A stretch of 64,000 nt of DNA, from assembly GCF_006443095.1 (NCBI RefSeq), contig NZ_VFWZ01000003.1, positions 496,001 to 560,000 on the forward strand, read 5' to 3'. The DNA comes from Aquimarina algicola. Lineage in GTDB: Bacteria > Bacteroidota > Bacteroidia > Flavobacteriales > Flavobacteriaceae. Shown here piece by piece: positions 9,676-19,889 of this stretch (its first letter is position 1; every line of letters starts with the position of its first letter). The translations under genes were made by a program, and so were the position numbers. A model generated the notes under the pieces. The model saw only the letters and a list, made by a program, of their open reading frames with translations, was not told the DNA's origin and made no database searches.

Positions 9676-10264
9676 AATAGGATATTTAGCTACCATCATA
9701 GCCAGTTTTGTGTTAGTCTCGTGCTCCAAAAAGTTTCCGGTAAACGAATCTGCCAAAGTTTTAATACTAAATCCCAATAATGATGATCTCGATCTTCATA
9801 TCAATAATGAATTTGTAAGAGATGTTACTAAAAAAGTTGGTCACGTATATCTGAATCAAGGTGATTTTAATTTTTCTATTATCAAAGATGGAAAAACAGA
9901 AAACGAAGTGATCATAGAAATCGATTCAGACGAGGCCGATAGATCTTCTTTTGATAACGAACATGTAAAATTAGTCAATTCTAATCTAACAAATGATTAT
10001 GTATTAGTGGATTGTAGTGCAGCATATTCTGAGGATGAGAATGCAGCATACACAATAAAAGAAAAATACATTGATCAACCTTCTATACAATTAGAGTACA
10101 TCTCTTATCAATATTTCCGTATGGGATGGGAAAAGCTTCCTAACAGTCTGTCTGGATATGGAGACCTTACTATATATAAATTATTTTATATCCCCGAAGA
10201 GTATACTACAAAATCTGATGAAGAGATATTAAAATACTGTGCTACTCAAGGTTTATACGAATAA
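9668..10264 (+). CDS. Lipoprotein of unknown function
   Basis: 198 residues. Lipobox LVSC (Cys19) after a hydrophobic signal. The mature part is predicted to be largely beta-sheet with acidic loops (LNPNNDDLDLHIN...). No domain recognised. It overlaps the preceding lipoprotein gene by eight bases; the pair ends at a shared terminator. Confidence 0.7.
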   Translation: MNKIGYLATIIASFVLVSCSKKFPVNESAKVLILNPNNDDLDLHINNEFVRDVTKKVGHVYLNQGDFNFSIIKDGKTENEVIIEIDSDEADRSSFDNEHVKLVNSNLTNDYVLVDCSAAYSEDENAAYTIKEKYIDQPSIQLEYISYQYFRMGWEKLPNSLSGYGDLTIYKLFYIPEEYTTKSDEEILKYCATQGLYE

Positions 10265-10296
10265 CTTATTCCTCTATATATAGAAGTTAAAATACT

Positions 10297-10335
10297 AAAA
10301 AGCTATTGATAATTTTAATCAATAGCTTTTTTTAA
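10297..10335. terminator. Bidirectional terminator between a lipoprotein gene and dgt
   Basis: Stem AAAAAGCTATTGAT / ATCAATAGCTTTTT with an AT loop; T runs are present on both strands, fitting the convergent genes on each side. Confidence 0.88.
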
Positions 10336-11678
10336 ACTTGTAGTCCTCTTATTTTCTGAAACTTTAATAATGCATTACCATCTGTAAGACTCGCGACATA
10401 TTTACAAATACTTATCAATCTTGTATAAAGATCTTCGCTCTTATAATCAAAATTACCATCTTCTGCTCTTAAAATAAGCTTATCATAATTTGAACCATTA
10501 TTTAAACTATAGTGATCACTTGCCACACAATAACGATCTAATAGTGTAGCCAGAATCTCATATCCTGCAATTTCTTTTTCGGTTACTTCTTGACTTTGAT
10601 AAATTTTATCGACACTAATTCTTATAATATCATCTATTTGGGCTTTATATTTACTCTTATCAATCAATGCCGCGTCAAATGTTCCTGATAATATTTTTTC
10701 TTCATTTTCGATAAAGACACTGGTAGCTTCTTGTATCAAAGTATTTATAGCTAATGATCTAAGATAACCAAGTCTATCGGCTGTAGTTGTTAAACCACTA
10801 TATTTTGAAATATTGAGCGTATCTTGCACTAACTTCTTTAAATATTCAAGCGCATGATCTTCTGGTATTAGCCCCAAATTAATTCCATCTTCAAAATCAA
10901 TGATGGTATAACAGATATCGTCTGCTGCTTCCACCAAGAAAGTTAAGGGGTGACGACTATAAGTAACCTCATTTTCTATTCTATATTTAAGTAATCCCAC
11001 TTCTTCTGCTACATCATTAAAACAGCCAATCTCATTTTGAAAATACCCAAACTTTTTATGAGCTATGTGTGGTGTTGGTTTTTTGGGTAATGATTCTTTA
11101 GGGTATTTCATAAAAGCGCCTAGAGTGGCATATGAGAGCCTTAATCCTCCTTCTATACCCTCTCGCGTTTCTGTCAAAATTTTAAACCCATTAGCATTCC
11201 CTTCAAAATCAATGAGATCTTGATATTGTTTGGCGGTAAGTTCGCTTTTGTATCGAACACCACTACCGGTTTTAAAATATTCTCCTATTGCTTTTTCTCC
11301 TGAGTGTCCAAAAGGTGGGTTACCAATATCATGGGCTAGTGCTGCTGCTGCGACAATTGCTCCAAAATCATTAAAATGATATCCATGAATAGTAGATAGG
11401 TGAGGATGTTTTTCTAATATTTTTTTACCTACTACTCGCCCTAATGATCTTCCTACTACCGATACTTCTAAACTATGTGTTAATCTGGTATGCACAAAAC
11501 TAGTTTTGGACAAGGGTATGACTTGTGTTTTATCTTGTAAGCTTCTAAAAGCTGAAGAGAAAATGATTCTATCATAATCCACCTCAAAACCCAAACGAGT
11601 TTCATCTTGTTCTTTTCGTAATCTTTTGCTCGTGTCGCCCTGTCTTTTTAAAGAAAGGAGTTGTTCCCAATTCATCAT
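10332..11678 (-). CDS. dgt: Deoxyguanosinetriphosphate triphosphohydrolase (dGTPase)
   Basis: Hydrolyses dGTP to deoxyguanosine and triphosphate, controlling dNTP pools. 448 residues (447 if Met2 is the start). HD-domain metal residues are seen at RLTHSLEV (His68), AHDIGNPPFGH (His116, Asp117, His125) and the later conserved DDICYTIIDFEDG. Nearby nrdA and nrdB on the same strand put dNTP synthesis and degradation side by side. A terminator in the 80-base gap separates it from nrdA, so it probably has its own promoter. Confidence 0.93.
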   Translation of the reverse strand: MMNWEQLLSLKRQGDTSKRLRKEQDETRLGFEVDYDRIIFSSAFRSLQDKTQVIPLSKTSFVHTRLTHSLEVSVVGRSLGRVVGKKILEKHPHLSTIHGYHFNDFGAIVAAAALAHDIGNPPFGHSGEKAIGEYFKTGSGVRYKSELTAKQYQDLIDFEGNANGFKILTETREGIEGGLRLSYATLGAFMKYPKESLPKKPTPHIAHKKFGYFQNEIGCFNDVAEEVGLLKYRIENEVTYSRHPLTFLVEAADDICYTIIDFEDGINLGLIPEDHALEYLKKLVQDTLNISKYSGLTTTADRLGYLRSLAINTLIQEATSVFIENEEKILSGTFDAALIDKSKYKAQIDDIIRISVDKIYQSQEVTEKEIAGYEILATLLDRYCVASDHYSLNNGSNYDKLILRAEDGNFDYKSEDLYTRLISICKYVASLTDGNALLKFQKIRGLQV

Positions 11679-11701
11679 ATTTCTAAAAAAATCGAATATA
11701 C

Positions 11702-11737
11702 AAAAAAGGGAAGTATCATTACGATAGCTTCCCTTTT
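11702..11737 (-). terminator. Terminator after nrdA
   Basis: On the minus strand: AAAAGGGAAG / CTTCCCTTTT arms around a 14-base loop, followed by a T run. Sits between nrdA and dgt. Confidence 0.85.
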
Positions 11738-11758
11738 GCCCTATATAAATCTAGGTCT

Positions 11759-14221
11759 CTATGACCCACACATTAAACAATCGTCTCCTTCGCCTTCTTT
11801 TGCTTGTGCTATTAATGCTCTAAGCTCTTCTGGGCTTAATGAAGTTCCTTCTGGAGAAACAGGTGCTTGTTTTGGTTGTTCTTTGGCAGCTTGTGCTTCC
11901 ATTACCTGTGCAGCAGCTACTGCTACTTTCTCTGCTTGTGGCACTTCTTTTTTATCATTTTTAAGTGTAAACTTGATCGCATCTACAGCAGATTTTGTTC
12001 TCAAGTAATACATTCCTGTTTTCAATCCGCTTTTCCAGGCATAAAAATGCATTGACGTAAGTTTTGCCATTGTTGCACCTTCCATAAACAGGTTAAGTGA
12101 CTGAGACTGGTCGATAAAATATCCTCTGTGACGAGACATATCGATAATATCTTTCATACTCATCTCCCATACTGTTTTATACAATTCTTTAAGATCCTGA
12201 GGAATGATATCAATGTTTTGAATTGATCCATTGGCACGCATAATTGCATCTTTCAAGTCATCATTCCATAATCCTAACGATACCAAATCTTCTAAAAGGT
12301 GTTTATTTACGACAATAAACTCTCCTGATAATACACGTCTAGTGTAAATATTGCTTGTATACGGCTCAAATGCTTCATTATTTCCTAAAATTTGAGATGT
12401 AGATGCTGTAGGCATTGGTGCTACTAGTAATGAGTTACGCACGCCATTTTTAAGGACTTGTTTACGTAATTTGGTCCAATCCCATCGTCCACTTAATTCT
12501 TCATCTTTGATTCCCCAAAGGTTAAATTGAAACTCTCCTTTAGAAATAGGCGAGCCTTCATAACTTTGATAAGGACCATCTGCCTTAGCTTCTTCCATAG
12601 AAGCAGTTACAGCTGCAAAATATAAAGTCTCAAAAATCTCTTGATTTAATTTTTTAGCCTCATCACTAGTAAAAGGTAAACGCAATTGAATAAATGCATC
12701 TGCCAGACCTTGTACTCCTAAACCAACAGGGCGGTGACGCATATTGGAATTTTCTGCTTCTTTTACAGGGTAATAATTGCGATCAATAACCCTATTCAGG
12801 TTTTTGGTCACCCTCTTTGTGATTCTAAATAGTTCTTTATGATCAAAAACTCCGTTTTTTACAAACATAGGTAATGCTATCGAAGCTAAATTACATACCG
12901 CTATTTCGTCCGGACTTGTATATTCAAGAATTTCTGTACATAAATTAGATGAGCGAATAGTCCCTAAATTCTTTTGGTTTGATTTGCGATTGGCAGCATC
13001 TTTATACAACATATAAGGAGTACCAGTTTCAATCTGAGATTCTAAGATTTTTTCCCAAAGTTCTCGAGCTTTTATCTTTCTACGACCTTTTCCTTCCGCT
13101 TCATATCTCGTATAGGTTTCTTCAAACTCTTCACTATGCATGTCAAATAATCCCGGGCACTCATTAGGACACATTAAGGTCCATTCTGCATCGTCTTGTA
13201 CTCGTTTCATGAATAAATCAGGTACCCACATTGCATAAAATAGGTCACGTGCTCTCATCTCTTCTTTACCATGATTTTTCTTTAAATCAAGAAAATCAAA
13301 AATATCTGCATGCCAAGGCTCTACATAAATAGCAAAAGATCCTTTTCTTTTTCCTCCTCCTTGATCTACGTAACGTGCAGTATCATTAAATACTCTAAGC
13401 ATAGGCACTACTCCATTTGAGGTACCATTTGTTCCTGCAATATATGAACCTGTAGCTCTCACATTATGTATGGATAATCCGATACCTCCAGCAGATTGTG
13501 AGATTTTGGCAGTTTGTTTTAATGTATCATAAATACCATCTATACTATCGTCTTGCATTGCAAGCAAAAAGCAAGATGACATTTGTGGCTTAGGTGTACC
13601 TGAGTTAAATAATGTAGGTGTAGCGTGTGTAAAGTATTTTTTTGACATTAACTCATAAGTTTCTATGGCTGCATCCAAATCATTAAGATGAATTCCTATA
13701 GAAACCCTCATTAACATATGTTGTGGGCGTTCTGCAATCTTACCGTTTATTTTAAGTAAGTAAGAACGTTCTAATGTTTTAAAACCAAAGTAATCGTATC
13801 CAAAATCTCTATTATAGATAATAGTAGAGTCTAGCTTCTCTTTGTTTGCCATGATCACTTCATATACCTCATCAGAGATCAATGGTGCTCTTTTATTGGT
13901 TCTGGGATTTATATATTCATAAAGATCCTTTACAACTTCTGAGAAGGTTTTCTTGGTATTTTTGTGTAAGTTAGAAACAGAGATACGTGCGGCAAGCTTT
14001 GCATAATCAGGATGAGTTATTGTCATAGTTGCAGCAATTTCTGCTGCCAAATTATCTAACTCACTTGTTGTAACCCCATCATATAATCCTTCTATCACCC
14101 TCATTGCCACTTTTACTGGATCAACTAGTGGGTTTAGTCCATAACATAACTTTCTTACTCTTGCGGTAATCTTGTCGAACATAATTGGTTCTTTACGCCC
14201 ATCTCTTTTTACTACATACAT
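11759..14221 (-). CDS. nrdA: Class Ia ribonucleoside-diphosphate reductase, alpha subunit
   Basis: Reduces ribonucleotides to deoxyribonucleotides using the radical made by NrdB. 820 residues. An ATP cone ([16 protein letters not shown]...) at about residues 1-95 gives allosteric activity control. Catalytic-site motifs seen are [34 protein letters not shown] and [19 protein letters not shown], and the C-terminal thiol pair CLMC. The last 60 residues form an Ala/Gln/Glu/Pro-rich linker carrying the redox cysteines, as in eukaryote-like NrdA. nrdB lies upstream, separated by 369 bases. Confidence 0.97.
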   Translation of the reverse strand: MYVVKRDGRKEPIMFDKITARVRKLCYGLNPLVDPVKVAMRVIEGLYDGVTTSELDNLAAEIAATMTITHPDYAKLAARISVSNLHKNTKKTFSEVVKDLYEYINPRTNKRAPLISDEVYEVIMANKEKLDSTIIYNRDFGYDYFGFKTLERSYLLKINGKIAERPQHMLMRVSIGIHLNDLDAAIETYELMSKKYFTHATPTLFNSGTPKPQMSSCFLLAMQDDSIDGIYDTLKQTAKISQSAGGIGLSIHNVRATGSYIAGTNGTSNGVVPMLRVFNDTARYVDQGGGKRKGSFAIYVEPWHADIFDFLDLKKNHGKEEMRARDLFYAMWVPDLFMKRVQDDAEWTLMCPNECPGLFDMHSEEFEETYTRYEAEGKGRRKIKARELWEKILESQIETGTPYMLYKDAANRKSNQKNLGTIRSSNLCTEILEYTSPDEIAVCNLASIALPMFVKNGVFDHKELFRITKRVTKNLNRVIDRNYYPVKEAENSNMRHRPVGLGVQGLADAFIQLRLPFTSDEAKKLNQEIFETLYFAAVTASMEEAKADGPYQSYEGSPISKGEFQFNLWGIKDEELSGRWDWTKLRKQVLKNGVRNSLLVAPMPTASTSQILGNNEAFEPYTSNIYTRRVLSGEFIVVNKHLLEDLVSLGLWNDDLKDAIMRANGSIQNIDIIPQDLKELYKTVWEMSMKDIIDMSRHRGYFIDQSQSLNLFMEGATMAKLTSMHFYAWKSGLKTGMYYLRTKSAVDAIKFTLKNDKKEVPQAEKVAVAAAQVMEAQAAKEQPKQAPVSPEGTSLSPEELRALIAQAKEGEGDDCLMCGS

Positions 14222-14590
14222 ACTTTTTTTGGTTTTAAATTTTCTTTACTTTACAAAAGAATCTAATGTGTTACTAATTTTTTTCTGAAGCCCCAAATGT
14301 TGTTGTTTATCATCCTAGAAGTAAACAAAAACTATTTACAAATTCTTTTACTCAAAGAATTATGTATTAAATAGAAATAACATTATGACTTTTGTCCCTA
14401 ATTTTTGTCTGTTATGAAGTTTAAAAACTTCTATACAAACTGAGCTAATCGTTTAAAACAGAAGAAACGTTTTTGAATTAGCTCAGAATGATATTTTTAT
14501 AGTTTTAAATATTTTATTTTAACCTGATTTGTCTATATCAATAACCAAAAAGAAGTTGGTATAAAGATTCGTAATTATTTTAATTATAGG
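14222..14590. other. nrdB-nrdA intergenic region with two palindromes
   Basis: 369 bases without a gene. Contains GAAGTTT-AA-AAACTTC (14416-14431) and a longer hairpin, TGAGCTAAT (14441-14449) pairing with ATTAGCTCA (14477-14485), extended inside by CGTTT/AAACG. Neither is followed by a T run on the minus strand, so they are not obvious terminators; they could shape the nrdA leader or bind a regulator. The rest is AT-rich and presumably holds the nrdA promoter, which I could not place. Confidence 0.6.
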
Positions 14591-15568
14591 TTAAAAATCT
14601 GCATCAAAACTTATTTTATTGTCTTCGGTATCTTTGTTTAATACGCCTGCTTTTTGATATTCTGACACTCGCTTTTCAAAGAAGTTAGTTTTTCCTTGTA
14701 AAGAGATCATATCCATAAAATCGAATGGATTTGCAGTACCATATTCTTTCTCACATTGAAGCTCTACTAATAGTCTGTCGGTCACAAATTCTAAATATTG
14801 TGTCATAAGATTTGCATTCATCCCAATAAGACTTACAGGTAATGATTCTGTAATAAATTGTCTTTCAATATCTAAAGCATTTATCAAAATCTCACGGATT
14901 CTTTCTTTTGGTACTTTGTTGATCAAATGATTATTATGTAGGTGTACCGCAAAATCACAATGCACACCTTCATCTCTAGAAATCAACTCATTAGAAAAGG
15001 TAAGTCCTGGCATTAAGCCTCTCTTTTTTAACCAGAATATAGAACAAAATGCTCCTGAAAAGAAAATACCTTCTACAGCAGCAAATGCAATAAGACGCTC
15101 TGCAAAAGAATCAGATTCGATCCATTTTAATGCCCAATCAGCTTTTTCCTTAATTGCCGGAAAATTTTCGATTGCTTTGAAGAGAACATCTTTTTCTTTC
15201 TCGTCTTTTACATAAGTATCGATAAGCAATGAATATGTTTCTGAATGGATATTTTCCATCATGATCTGAAATCCATAGAAAAATTTCGCTTCACTATACT
15301 GAACTTCGTTCACGAAATTTTCTGCTAAATTTTCATTAACAATACCATCGGAGGCAGCAAAAAAGGCAAGTATATGTTTGATAAAGTATCTTTCGTCATC
15401 AGTAAGTTTACTACTCCAATCTGTGATATCTTGATGTAGATCTATTTCTTCGGCAGTCCAGAAACTAGCTTCAGATTTTTTATACCATTCCCAAATATCA
15501 TGATGTTGGATTGGAAAAATTACAAATCGGTCTTTATTTTCTTGCAAAATAGGCTCTACTACACTCAT
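14591..15568 (-). CDS. nrdB: Class Ia ribonucleoside-diphosphate reductase, beta subunit
   Basis: Di-iron tyrosyl-radical subunit. 325 residues. The sequence is of the eukaryote-like type: [13 protein letters not shown], then [15 protein letters not shown], where Tyr98 aligns with the radical tyrosine of mammalian R2 and Glu105/His108 with iron ligands. A second ligand set is seen at [12 protein letters not shown]. The C-terminal tail (NKISFDADF) fits the peptide that docks on NrdA. Transcribed in the same direction as nrdA. Confidence 0.96.
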   Translation of the reverse strand: MSVVEPILQENKDRFVIFPIQHHDIWEWYKKSEASFWTAEEIDLHQDITDWSSKLTDDERYFIKHILAFFAASDGIVNENLAENFVNEVQYSEAKFFYGFQIMMENIHSETYSLLIDTYVKDEKEKDVLFKAIENFPAIKEKADWALKWIESDSFAERLIAFAAVEGIFFSGAFCSIFWLKKRGLMPGLTFSNELISRDEGVHCDFAVHLHNNHLINKVPKERIREILINALDIERQFITESLPVSLIGMNANLMTQYLEFVTDRLLVELQCEKEYGTANPFDFMDMISLQGKTNFFEKRVSEYQKAGVLNKDTEDNKISFDADF

Positions 15569-15657
15569 CTTAATTTTTTTTGCTGTTTTGTGATTTTTTT
15601 CTCTTTCAAAAGGGTCTTACAAAGATCAAAAAAAGGGGTAAAAGTTCTACGAAAATC

Positions 15658-15686
15658 CAACAAACGTTTTCAACAAAGTTTTCAAC
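15658..15686. repeat. Tandem direct repeat upstream of nrdB
   Basis: CAACAAACGTTTT is followed at once by CAACAAAGTTTT and then CAACA, so TTTTCAAC recurs with a 12-base period. It lies about 90-120 bases upstream of the nrdB ATG, where an operator might be expected. Confidence 0.5.
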
Positions 15687-15867
15687 ATGAAATAAATTAT
15701 CTTCAAAAAATACATTTTGAAACATCTTTGTAAAAAACTGATTAACAATGTATTATAATTTTCAAATAGAGTTCAAAAATAAAAAGGAGTTTTTTGAAAA
15801 CCCCATATTTTTCACTTGTTAGCCAAGATTTTCAGGTCTAAAAACAGAAAACAAAAAAATAAAAGAT

Positions 15868-15884
15868 TTACGGTTAAACCGTAA
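15868..15884 (-). terminator. Palindrome, possible terminator of the DUF3109 gene
   Basis: Perfect inverted repeat TTACGGTT-A-AACCGTAA about 80 bases after the DUF3109 stop; on the minus strand it is followed by a T-rich stretch (ATCTTTTATTTTTTT). The near-zero spacer would also suit a protein operator. Confidence 0.45.
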
Positions 15885-15961
15885 TGTTAGTAATTCTAAA
15901 TTTTAACAAAAAAAGAGCTAGAATTCAAGAAAAAAACAAGTATAAAGCTTTAGATATTGAA

Positions 15962-16531
15962 TTATTTTTTCAATCCGGTAGCTACCTTTTCTAATTCGGT
16001 ATACCAATCTTCGCCAAATTTTCGAATTAGTGCTTCTTTTACAAATTTGTAGACAGGAACTTGTAATTCTGCACCCAATGAGCAGGCATCATCGCAAATT
16101 TCCCACTTATGATAGTTTACCGCAGAAAATTCTGTATATTTTTGGATTCGTACCGGGTACAAATGACATGAGATTGGCTTTTTCCAATCGATAGCACCTT
16201 GGTTATATGCTTCTTCAATTCCACACATTGCAGTGCCTTTTTCATCAAAAATCACATAAGCACAATCTGCTCCCTCTATGAGTGGAGTTTCTAGATCATC
16301 AAAATCTGTTTTGATAAAGACACCTTGTTTTTCTATAGCCTCTATTCCTTCTTTTCTGAGATAAGGTTTTACTATAGGATATACTTCTTCTAAGATTTGT
16401 ATTTCTGATTCATCCAATGGAGCTCCAGCTTCTCCATCTATACAACAAGCTCCTTTACATGCAGAGAGATTACAAACAAAATCTCTTTCTATAATTTCTT
16501 CTGAAACAATTGTCTTTCCTAACTGAAACAT
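15962..16531 (-). CDS. DUF3109 family cysteine-rich protein
   Basis: 189 residues. Begins MFQLGKTIVSEEIIERDFVCNL and carries a cysteine cluster CNLSACKGACC (Cys20, 25, 29, 30) plus later cysteines in AMCG, ISCHLYPVR and ICDDACSLG. This pattern matches the DUF3109 family and is similar in spirit to YkgJ-type proteins proposed to bind zinc or an Fe-S cluster. It is conserved in Bacteroidota; its biochemical role is not established. No signal peptide, so cytoplasmic. Confidence 0.85.
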   Translation of the reverse strand: MFQLGKTIVSEEIIERDFVCNLSACKGACCIDGEAGAPLDESEIQILEEVYPIVKPYLRKEGIEAIEKQGVFIKTDFDDLETPLIEGADCAYVIFDEKGTAMCGIEEAYNQGAIDWKKPISCHLYPVRIQKYTEFSAVNYHKWEICDDACSLGAELQVPVYKFVKEALIRKFGEDWYTELEKVATGLKK

Positions 16532-16612
16532 GGCGCTAAGATAGTTTTTATGTAAGATATTTTTTACTATTTATTCACCTTTTTATAATATCTTTATCTT
16601 GAAAACTCTTTT

Positions 16613-16620
16613 TACATTTG
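16613..16620 (+). promoter_or_regulatory. Possible -7 promoter box for the MarC-like gene
   Basis: TACATTTG matches the Bacteroidota consensus TAnnTTTG and lies 25 bases before the start codon at 16646. No TTG at the normal -33 distance is evident. Confidence 0.4.
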
Positions 16621-16645
16621 TTCAAATTTTTGAAATTAATTCCAC

Positions 16646-17218
16646 ATGCATTTTGATCCAAAAGAAATATTAACTGCGAGTATGATATTATTTGCAGTTA
16701 TTGATATCGTAGGTAGCATTCCTATTATTATTGACTTAAGAAAAAAAGTAGGACATATCCAAAGCGAAAAAGCATCTATAGTTGCTGCTATATTAATGAT
16801 TCTTTTTCTATTTGTTGGAAAGCAAATCTTAAGCTTGATTGGCATAGATGTAAACTCTTTTGCTGTAGCGGGATCTTTTATTATTTTCTTTCTTGCTATA
16901 GAAATGATTCTAGGGATACAACTTTATAAAGATGATGCTCCAGAAACTGCTGCGGTTGTTCCGCTTGCTTTTCCTTTGATTGCAGGAGCAGGTACTATGA
17001 CTTCTATCTTATCATTACGAGCAGAATATCATACCATCAATATTGTGATTGCTATACTTATTAATATTATCTTTGTATATCTTGTTTTAAAATCTTCTGG
17101 AAGAATAGAAAAAGTATTAGGAAAACAAGGAATTAATGTAGTAAGAAAGATATTTGGTGTGATACTATTAGCTATTGCTGTAAAATTATTCGCCACAAAT
17201 ATCAAAGGACTTTTTTAA
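16646..17218 (+). CDS. MarC family integral membrane protein
   Basis: 190 residues with about six hydrophobic segments. The order MILFAVIDIVGSIPIIIDL, SIVAAILMILFLFVGK, AGSFIIFFLAIEMILGIQL, PLAFPLIAGAGTMTSIL is that of the MarC (UPF0056) family. Members were once linked to multiple antibiotic resistance in E. coli; a real transport activity is not proven. A 66-residue membrane protein follows after 11 bases and is probably in the same operon. Confidence 0.88.
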   Translation: MHFDPKEILTASMILFAVIDIVGSIPIIIDLRKKVGHIQSEKASIVAAILMILFLFVGKQILSLIGIDVNSFAVAGSFIIFFLAIEMILGIQLYKDDAPETAAVVPLAFPLIAGAGTMTSILSLRAEYHTINIVIAILINIIFVYLVLKSSGRIEKVLGKQGINVVRKIFGVILLAIAVKLFATNIKGLF

Positions 17219-17229
17219 ATAACTAAAGA

Positions 17230-17430
17230 ATGAAATACTTTATATATATTTTGATTGCTCTGGCAGCAGGACTCATCATTTACAATATTACTCATCTTGA
17301 TTTTGAAAATTTATTGATCGGTAACAGCAAAACAGCTCTGATCAGTATATTTGCTTCGCTATGTGTAATCGTACTAATGTCGATTTTACTAGTATCAAGA
17401 ACAATCCAAAAAAAGAGCAATCGCAAATAA
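17230..17430 (+). CDS. Two-helix small membrane protein
   Basis: 66 residues, two hydrophobic segments (about 2-20 and 35-56) and a basic C-terminal tail (RTIQKKSNRK), so both ends are probably cytoplasmic. Sits 11 bases after the MarC-like gene, suggesting co-transcription. Function not recognised. Confidence 0.65.
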   Translation: MKYFIYILIALAAGLIIYNITHLDFENLLIGNSKTALISIFASLCVIVLMSILLVSRTIQKKSNRK

Positions 17431-17455
17431 TATTGAGACTCATTCCGCAACCGGT

Positions 17456-17761
17456 CTAAAAAACAAAAAAACAAGCGATAATAACAGGCGGAATAGAGAT
17501 TACCATCAAGATCATAAAGAAGTTGTGTAATTTTCTAAATACTAATGATCGTTTTAAGCTGTTTTTGAGTTTTTCGTCTTGAGTTTCTCTGATGTATTTA
17601 CGTATCGTATCACCAGATACATAAGAAGTATCAACAAGAATATCGTGCCTTAAAAAAATTGAAGCACTATTATCTAACAGCTTAAATCCAACAGCAATAA
17701 TAAAGAGAAAGAGTGGTGAGCAAATCGCTATTGCAATTAAATATTCTTCTAATTCAGACAT
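17456..17761 (-). CDS. Hypothetical protein with two membrane segments
   Basis: 101 residues: a hydrophobic helix near each end (about 8-27 and 80-100) and a polar middle of about 45 residues. No domain recognised. It lies 21 bases downstream of the S41 protease gene on the same strand and may be the third gene of that operon. Confidence 0.6.
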   Translation of the reverse strand: MSELEEYLIAIAICSPLFLFIIAVGFKLLDNSASIFLRHDILVDTSYVSGDTIRKYIRETQDEKLKNSLKRSLVFRKLHNFFMILMVISIPPVIIACFFVF

Positions 17762-17782
17762 ATAGATTTACAGATCAAAGTT

Positions 17783-19369
17783 TTACTCTTTTTCTTCAGA
17801 AATTGATACCACTTTATTAATCATCGCATCATCTTTATTTATAATTTTTTCAAAAACATCTGTTCCAAATAACTGTTGTGCCATAGTCGCTTTAAGATAT
17901 TTTTTGAGTTGTTCTCGGTAATTTTTCAATTCAATTTCAATACCTCTTCTTCTTGCGTATTTAAGAAACCCTTCTGCAAAAGTATCATCAACATTAACTT
18001 CTTGCTGGAAACTTTCTTCTGACAACCCATTATAATACATACGATTTTTATCTAATTCTTCAAAGATGTACCCTCCCATTCTTCCTGAGCGAAGCATGTA
18101 ATCAAGCGTCTCTCCTATTCGGGTCGTATCCTTACTTACAAAAATATCAGGTATAATACCTCCTCCTCCATAAACAATTTTTCCTTTTGGGGTTTTAAAC
18201 TTTAAAGAATCTGCAACCTGAATGCTATCTGCATTTTGCAATTCTCCATTCTTATATCGCTCTAAATATTCGTTAAAATATTGTTTATTCCCATTACCAT
18301 ATGGTTTTTGTATTGAGCGCCCTGTAGGAGTATAATATCTCGAGATTGTAAGTCGTATAGCACTACCATCTCCCAGAGACATTTCTCTTTGTACTAATCC
18401 TTTGCCATAAGAACGTCTTCCTACAATTATACCTCTATCATTATCTTGAATGGCGCCTGCAAAAATCTCACTGGCAGAAGCAGAATTCTCATTAATCAAT
18501 ACATATACTTTGCCTTTTTCAAAACTTCCCTTACGAGTGGCATAATTTTCCTCGATCGCTCCTTTTTTATTTTTAGTAAACATAATCAGCACATCATCTT
18601 CTAGGAATTCGTCTGCCATTTTTAACGCCGGTGCTATAAATCCTCCTCCATTGTCTCGAAGATCTATGACTAAATCAGTTACACCTTCATCTATCAAATC
18701 ATCTAATGCTGTTTTGAATTCTTTGTAGGTAGTCTCTGCAAATCGATTTACTTTTATATATCCAAGTTCATCAGTCAATAAATAAGAAGCATCTACACTT
18801 TGAAGTGGAACACGCCCTCTTTTTACCATTACATCAAAAACTCCTTTTCCTTTTCTATATACCTTGAGTTGTACCTGACTATTGAGTTCTCCTTTTAATT
18901 TATTTGCTAATCCTTCTCTAACCAGATTTGCTCCAAAGAGAGTATCTCTATCTGCCATCAAAATTCTATCACCTGCTTTGATACCGGATTTTTCACTTGG
19001 CCCTCCTTTTATAGTATTGATTACAGAAATCGTATCCCTATAGGGGTAATAACTTACTCCTATACCGATAAAATCTCCTTGCATACTTTCTGTAATACCT
19101 TCTAGTTCTTCTGGTGAGATGTAAACAGAATGTGGATCTAAATTTTCTAAAATTCTATTTACTGTTACTTCTACGATACTATCTGTATTGATCTCATCAA
19201 CATACTCATAATCAATATAATCTATAAGCCTATTGAGTTTCTCTTTTTTTGCATTATAAGAAAAAAGCTTAGCAGAAGGATCATTAAAATCAAGTTTGCT
19301 TCCTAAAAAGACTCCTGCACCCAAGGCTAAACCTAAAAATAAAGGCAAGTATTTTTTTGAATATCCCAT
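17783..19369 (-). CDS. S41 family C-terminal processing peptidase with PDZ domain
   Basis: Periplasmic serine protease that cleaves C-terminal tails. 528 residues: an N-terminal signal/anchor helix (residues 8-24), a helical bundle, a PDZ domain at about 100-185, and the S41 core. The catalytic residues fit Ser298 (ENSASASE), Lys323 and Gln327 (SYGKGLVQ), the same 25- and 4-residue spacing as known CtpB-type proteases. The ATG directly abuts the TAA of the deaminase gene upstream (TAAATG), indicating translational coupling. Confidence 0.93.
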   Translation of the reverse strand: MGYSKKYLPLFLGLALGAGVFLGSKLDFNDPSAKLFSYNAKKEKLNRLIDYIDYEYVDEINTDSIVEVTVNRILENLDPHSVYISPEELEGITESMQGDFIGIGVSYYPYRDTISVINTIKGGPSEKSGIKAGDRILMADRDTLFGANLVREGLANKLKGELNSQVQLKVYRKGKGVFDVMVKRGRVPLQSVDASYLLTDELGYIKVNRFAETTYKEFKTALDDLIDEGVTDLVIDLRDNGGGFIAPALKMADEFLEDDVLIMFTKNKKGAIEENYATRKGSFEKGKVYVLINENSASASEIFAGAIQDNDRGIIVGRRSYGKGLVQREMSLGDGSAIRLTISRYYTPTGRSIQKPYGNGNKQYFNEYLERYKNGELQNADSIQVADSLKFKTPKGKIVYGGGGIIPDIFVSKDTTRIGETLDYMLRSGRMGGYIFEELDKNRMYYNGLSEESFQQEVNVDDTFAEGFLKYARRRGIEIELKNYREQLKKYLKATMAQQLFGTDVFEKIINKDDAMINKVVSISEEKE

Positions 19370-19801
19370 TTATTCTTCTAAATCCATAATCTGTTCTATC
19401 TCTACTCCAGCTTTTTCTAAAAATTGTAAACCTGAATTATCTTTATAATCAAATTGATACACTATACGTTTAATTCCTGCTTGATGAATCAATTTGCTAC
19501 ATTCTTTACAAGGTGATAATGTTATATATAAGGTTGCTCCTTTACAGGATTGAGTAGACGATGCAACTTTTAAAATTGCATTTGCTTCTGCATGTAACAC
19601 ATACCACTTAGTATATCCTTCTTCATCTTCACATGGATTTTCAAATCCCGTTGGGGTACCATTAAATCCATCTGATATTATCATTCTATCCTTAACAATA
19701 ACCGCACCAACTTTTTTGCGTTCGCAGTGCGATAATTTCCCCCACTCTCTTGCGATCCTTAGGTAAGCTTTGTCATACTTTAATTGTTTTTTATCAAGCA
19801 T
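19370..19801 (-). CDS. Deoxycytidylate (dCMP) deaminase
   Basis: Converts dCMP to dUMP for thymidylate synthesis. 143 residues from the ATG at 19801 (MLDKKQLKYDKAYL); an upstream ATG adding 11 residues is less typical of the family. Zinc and catalytic motifs: HAEANAI (His70, Glu72) and PCKECSKL (Cys98, Cys101); the substrate-side FNGTPTGFENPCE is of the dCMP deaminase (ComEB) type. Its stop codon touches the start of the S41 protease gene. A fourth dNTP-pool gene in the window, about 4 kb from nrdB. Confidence 0.9.
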   Translation of the reverse strand: MLDKKQLKYDKAYLRIAREWGKLSHCERKKVGAVIVKDRMIISDGFNGTPTGFENPCEDEEGYTKWYVLHAEANAILKVASSTQSCKGATLYITLSPCKECSKLIHQAGIKRIVYQFDYKDNSGLQFLEKAGVEIEQIMDLEE

Positions 19802-19889
19802 AGGGTAGATTACTAATCGTTGTATTGATAACACTCAAAATACGAATATATTATTACGATGTGGCAAATACAACTTCATAAACTTTTAT

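Larger units (their letters stand above)
15569..15961. other. nrdB upstream region
   Basis: 393 AT-rich bases without a gene between nrdB and the DUF3109 gene. Apart from the direct repeats at 15658-15686 and the palindrome at 15868-15884 (listed separately) I see no ORF and no confident promoter. Confidence 0.6.

Noticed and set aside
11661..12055. Plus-strand open frames opposite the 3' end of nrdA
   Set aside because: Complement of the Ala/Gln-rich NrdA tail; no start context and no family.
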